Positions 49,301-50,992 of a DNA stretch of 50,992 bases are shown in pieces (position 1 is the first letter of the stretch; each line of letters opens with the position of its first letter). The stretch comes from an uncultured Bacteroidota bacterium. Its GTDB lineage: Bacteria > Bacteroidota > Bacteroidia > Bacteroidales > P3. The notes under the pieces were generated by a model. That model had not been told where the DNA came from, did no database searches, and worked only from the letters and a program-made list of their open reading frames with translations. The position numbers and the translations under genes were made by a program. The stretch lies in NCBI GenBank assembly GCA_902778925.1, contig CACYZN010000020.1:1-50992 (forward strand), given 5' to 3'.

Positions 49301-50722
49301 GTCGATGTCGGCCACTGAGTTGATTTTGTTTGGCAGAAAGGCTTCGGCACTGAGGGCGATGCCGCTGTGGGTGAGCCACTCGCTGCCGAGTGGCGCAAGG
49401 CCCAGGCCGTCGCTGTTGGCCTCCACCGTCAGGCGTCGTCCGCGGACCCCTACGCGGTTGGCTATGTCGGCACGCAGGTTGCCAAGGCTGCAGGTGAGGT
49501 CTACGCTGGCTGCCGCGTCGCTCCAGATGCCGCCCTGCCCTTGGACGTGCAGGTCCAGGTATTCGTAGCGGCGCAGTTGCTCGACGATGTCGACGCCGAG
49601 CTTCGCGGCCAGTCCCTCCTCCAGACGGCGCAGGTCGCTCTCTTCGCCCCTCACATCCAGGCGCTCCACCTCGAACACCGTCTGCTCGATGTCGGGCAAC
49701 CCCATGATGCGGGCTGTGACCTCGGCCGTGGTGGCACCGCCGTAGCCGACCCAGATGCGGTCGACCACGATGCTGTCTATCTTGCCTCCGAACGAACCGT
49801 CGCATCGCAGCTGCACGTCGTTGCCCCAGAGCACCGGCGCCCAGTAGGCCACATCACTCAGGTTCACCGTGGTGCCTTCTTTCACCAGCGCTTCGTGCTG
49901 TACCACGTGCACGTAGTCGCCCATCCAGTCGGGGTACGTCATGCGCGTGTCGGCCATGATGTGGCTGTGCGCGGTCTCCACGTCGAGCCCTCGCACAGTG
50001 ATGTCCTGCGGGCTCACATGCACGTCACCCGTCACGTTCTCCACCCTGAAGCCGCTCCGCTCCGTGGTGCTCAGCTTCACTATCTTCACCGTCACATCGG
50101 GACCCACCACATGCACATTGCGGAAGCGGCCGTGGATGTCAAGATACTCCATGTGCATGATGTCCACGCCCGGCGATTCCCACACCTCGCCGTAGTCCGG
50201 CAGGTCCATCTTGTAGTGCACATTGTCCAGCGTCAGGCTGCGCACATTCACAGCAAACGGCTTGCCCGGCGTGTCGTCGTCCTCGTCGTTGCTGCGACTG
50301 CTGTAATAATCTATTATGAACTGAAGGTTTATCCCACCTTCGCCACCATACTCCTCGTCGGTGTACTTCTCGAAGTGGTAATAGGCATTCTTCAGATACA
50401 CGCGGTCCAGGTCGAGCCTGCTGCTCAGCTCGCCGTTCGAAAACGGAAACCTCCGGAACCTCACCCTCAGCGCCTCGCCCCTGAATATCGTGTCGCCGCG
50501 GGGCGCCACCAGCAGCACATCGTCCAAGATCAGGTGGTCCCAAGGCATGGCATGCAGCGACCCGATGTGCAGCTCGCAACCCCACTCGCGCGAAAAATAG
50601 CGGCTTGCCGCCGTCCCAAGATACGACTGCACCACCGAATAATTCAGCGCCGCCACGGCCACATACACCGTAAGCAACACTCCCAGCGCCACGCGCCCTG
50701 CTATTTTCAATGCCTTCTTCAA
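46301..50722 (-). CDS. tamB: Translocation and assembly module subunit TamB (DUF490 family)
   Basis: 1473 residues, read from a TTG start at 50722: no in-frame ATG precedes the N-terminal membrane anchor (KKALKIAGRVALGVLLTVYVAVAALNY) and a TAG blocks upstream. AsmA/TamB-type beta-taco repeats fill the body: SLTLDNVHYKMDLPDYG, LRADIANRVGVRGRRLTVEA, GHFNLYGLAETPYFNANLTVG. The DUF490 C-terminal domain has VNEQRQVKTQNYITFVDD, TGDLHMNYDGVQTPQVLGSYEITNGTMKV, LASARGTVRGKLDDLNIKVAATTRPG and the ending YKQGVGLKLTKDFDRWGDLFRRKKK. It forms a periplasm-spanning groove for lipid or barrel-protein transport to the outer membrane. In many Bacteroidota it neighbours tsaD; here they are 7 kb apart. A long heptamer tract lies upstream. 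Confidence 0.92.
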   Translation of the reverse strand: MKKALKIAGRVALGVLLTVYVAVAALNYSVVQSYLGTAASRYFSREWGCELHIGSLHAMPWDHLILDDVLLVAPRGDTIFRGEALRVRFRRFPFSNGELSSRLDLDRVYLKNAYYHFEKYTDEEYGGEGGINLQFIIDYYSSRSNDEDDDTPGKPFAVNVRSLTLDNVHYKMDLPDYGEVWESPGVDIMHMEYLDIHGRFRNVHVVGPDVTVKIVKLSTTERSGFRVENVTGDVHVSPQDITVRGLDVETAHSHIMADTRMTYPDWMGDYVHVVQHEALVKEGTTVNLSDVAYWAPVLWGNDVQLRCDGSFGGKIDSIVVDRIWVGYGGATTAEVTARIMGLPDIEQTVFEVERLDVRGEESDLRRLEEGLAAKLGVDIVEQLRRYEYLDLHVQGQGGIWSDAAASVDLTCSLGNLRADIANRVGVRGRRLTVEANSDGLGLAPLGSEWLTHSGIALSAEAFLPNKINSVADIDGTARVELTNSVVRGNRLMPIDIDIKLAGGHADVEATSTDSLLQFDLACAADLGDSLNRYSADLRVDRLEGAAFKLTSEKYSTIGTRIAATATGNDIDALSGSVVARNTHVGPLHLHEVRLDVDADGQQKTLRLDSDPMVATAYGTFSYANLPLMIQHLLATALPAELQVAQPLTPQELESIADNTLHFNAQWTDDGRFLRSVADGVVLARGTRISGSYNSAELLKTVLRSDSVRMGNLALHDIGLSSRLASEAYVVELETQTATIGKLELLSDAGLTLNSNSRRAIVGLKWGDATSTSRGDLMLKLQEGLIDVERSHFVVDSTPWTLAIDSLAIERNKYLTLSGSGIEMHSAGQKIEAAVRLQRKPSDCVELRFDHFDIGGPGRLLAQSAAIDITGQVDGHFNLYGLAETPYFNANLTVGDCHINRQALGDVAVRSNWNAELNTLNLQLRSDQLAAQGWLDLGKEDPGLNFAVDFDSFDLSLAAPFMTAFTSRFEGMLHGNFDIGGTTAAPVVVGEALVENGALKVDATGVTYYFSDSIRFASNTVRLDRFKVLDPRGNIAYLDGAIRYSDLSDATLDLGVQTDNLLMLDLPYGDSFFGTLLASARGTVRGKLDDLNIKVAATTRPGSSLSVPVNEQRQVKTQNYITFVDDRPADTREQDASRSNRSGINVELDLSINPDVKLNIPMDFTGVAVTVGATGTGDLHMNYDGVQTPQVLGSYEITNGTMKVSLLSVVDKNFTLESGSSLGFQGSVPDARFDMRAVYSQRVNLSTLTGSLSTLDNTQKYIQVENVIAVSGTLQDPTISFDLRLPGADQSVEDEVFAYIDRNSERDMLNQTLSLLVSGNFYNVSGTDQGNPAASGLGSIASTLGGMMADMVNIVDINVDYRAATEMTNQQLDLNISKDWGRWYIESTLGYGGESRELEASNTGGTVIDALLGYRLSPLVHLYAYNRTNTNDYTRMDLPYKQGVGLKLTKDFDRWGDLFRRKKKSTSTQEKKRK

Positions 50723-50777
50723 TCCAACCTATAAAACGTCCCCCTGCCTTATATATTGTATATCCCAAATAAAATAA

Positions 50778-50882
50778 TTTACCTCTCACCTTTCAAATCT
50801 CAATTCTCAATTACAGCCTTTCACCTCTCACCTTTCACCTTTAACCTCTCACCTTTCACCTTTCACCTCACACCTTTCACCG
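50778..50882. repeat. Long heptamer tract upstream of tamB
   Basis: About fifteen 7-bp units in one register: TTTACCT, CTCACCT, TTCAAAT, CTCAATT, CTCAATT, ACAGCCT, then TTCACCT/CTCACCT-type units from 50820 to 50882. On the tamB strand they read AGGTGAA-like. The gap 50723-50992 holds this tract and array D; no gene is seen. Confidence 0.85.
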
Positions 50883-50898
50883 CCCCCCTCTCACCCCA

Positions 50899-50992
50899 TC
50901 CCCTCCGGTTCCGGTGGCCTCGTTGTACTATCGTTGTACTATTGTTGTACTATCGTTGTACTATTGTTCTTATGTTTTCAATAGTACAACGA
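50899..50992. repeat. 11-bp-period array D (runs off the window)
   Basis: TCCCCTCCGGT (50899), TCCGGTGGCCT (50910), then CGTTGTACTAT-type units at 50921, 50932, 50943 and 50954, and TGTTCTTATGT at 50965. TCGTTGTACTATTG (50953-50966) and CAATAGTACAACGA (50979-50992) are inverse complements. Same phase and order as arrays B and C with a different AT-rich unit. Confidence 0.85.

Noticed and set aside
47949-49805. 618-codon frame inside tamB on the same strand
   Set aside because: Arg/Pro/His-rich out-of-frame translation of tamB; the tamB frame carries the family domains.

Overview
The window reads as chromosome of a Bacteroidota (Bacteroidales-like) bacterium. Promoters follow the Bacteroidota pattern (TTG or TTTG, about 19 to 23 bases, then TAnnTTTG) instead of -35/-10 boxes. 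The gene content agrees: PorP/SprF-family and PorE-like type IX secretion (T9SS) proteins, a SUMF1-type GldJ/GldK-family lipoprotein, a MurF-Alr fusion, DUF2851, the bamD-rpoZ-coaBC cluster, a GH92 mannosidase and many SPII lipoproteins. Genus cannot be read from the sequence.

Layout. 1-5.5 kb (minus strand): 5' end of uvrA, a small lipoprotein behind a structured leader RNA, then bamD-rpoZ-coaBC-lytic transglycosylase. 6.1-19.8 kb (plus): PorP/SprF, SUMF1 lipoprotein, OstA-like protein, grpE, dnaJ, DUF2851, murF-alr, lon and a PorE-like protein, tightly packed with several ATGA overlaps. 19.9-24.5 kb: tRNA-Pro(GGG), then a second structured leader and a 1344-residue leucine-rich-repeat surface protein with a T9SS-type C-terminal domain. 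24.6-32.7 kb: methionine gamma-lyase-like gene (broken at its 3' end), elbB, a two-gene cassette of unknown function including a PD-(D/E)XK-like protein, a TPR membrane protein, a dihydroorotate dehydrogenase-like protein, a four-helix-bundle protein, kdsA and a DEDDh exonuclease. 32.9-39.2 kb (minus): ECF sigma factor, membrane protein and GIN/barrel protein; and tsaD, PorP/SprF, PorE/OmpA-like. 39.4-44.4 kb (plus): two small barrel proteins, ROK kinase, GH92, small lipoprotein. 44.4-50.7 kb (minus): tamB, LytTR regulator, phosphodiester glycosidase.

Most striking non-coding content. (1) Two leader RNAs, upstream of the small lipoprotein (1550-1707, minus) and of the LRR protein (20291-20444, plus), share one secondary-structure plan while their long stems have unrelated sequences. 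This is covariation-like evidence for a regulatory RNA class that I do not recognise. (2) Short-period tandem arrays fill many intergenic gaps. Arrays of 11 bp share one layout in three places: TCCCCTCCGGT-type units in phase with AT-rich units, then a palindromic centre and inverted units. There are also 9-bp arrays (CTATAGGGA-like). (3) Heptamer arrays come in two flavours. GGAGAGT-type arrays lie inside genes and encode surface-loop or linker peptides (LHSPLST) in CoaBC, TsaD and an OmpA-like protein. AGGTGAA-type arrays lie at gene boundaries, where they supply stop codons and almost the whole spacer.

Functionally the window combines envelope biogenesis (BamD, TamB, OstA-like, KdsA, MurF-Alr, lytic transglycosylase), protein export through T9SS with a probable cargo, protein quality control (GrpE, DnaJ, Lon) and glycan use (GH92, ROK, phosphodiester glycosidase). 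No insertion sequence, prophage, CRISPR array or rRNA gene was seen.
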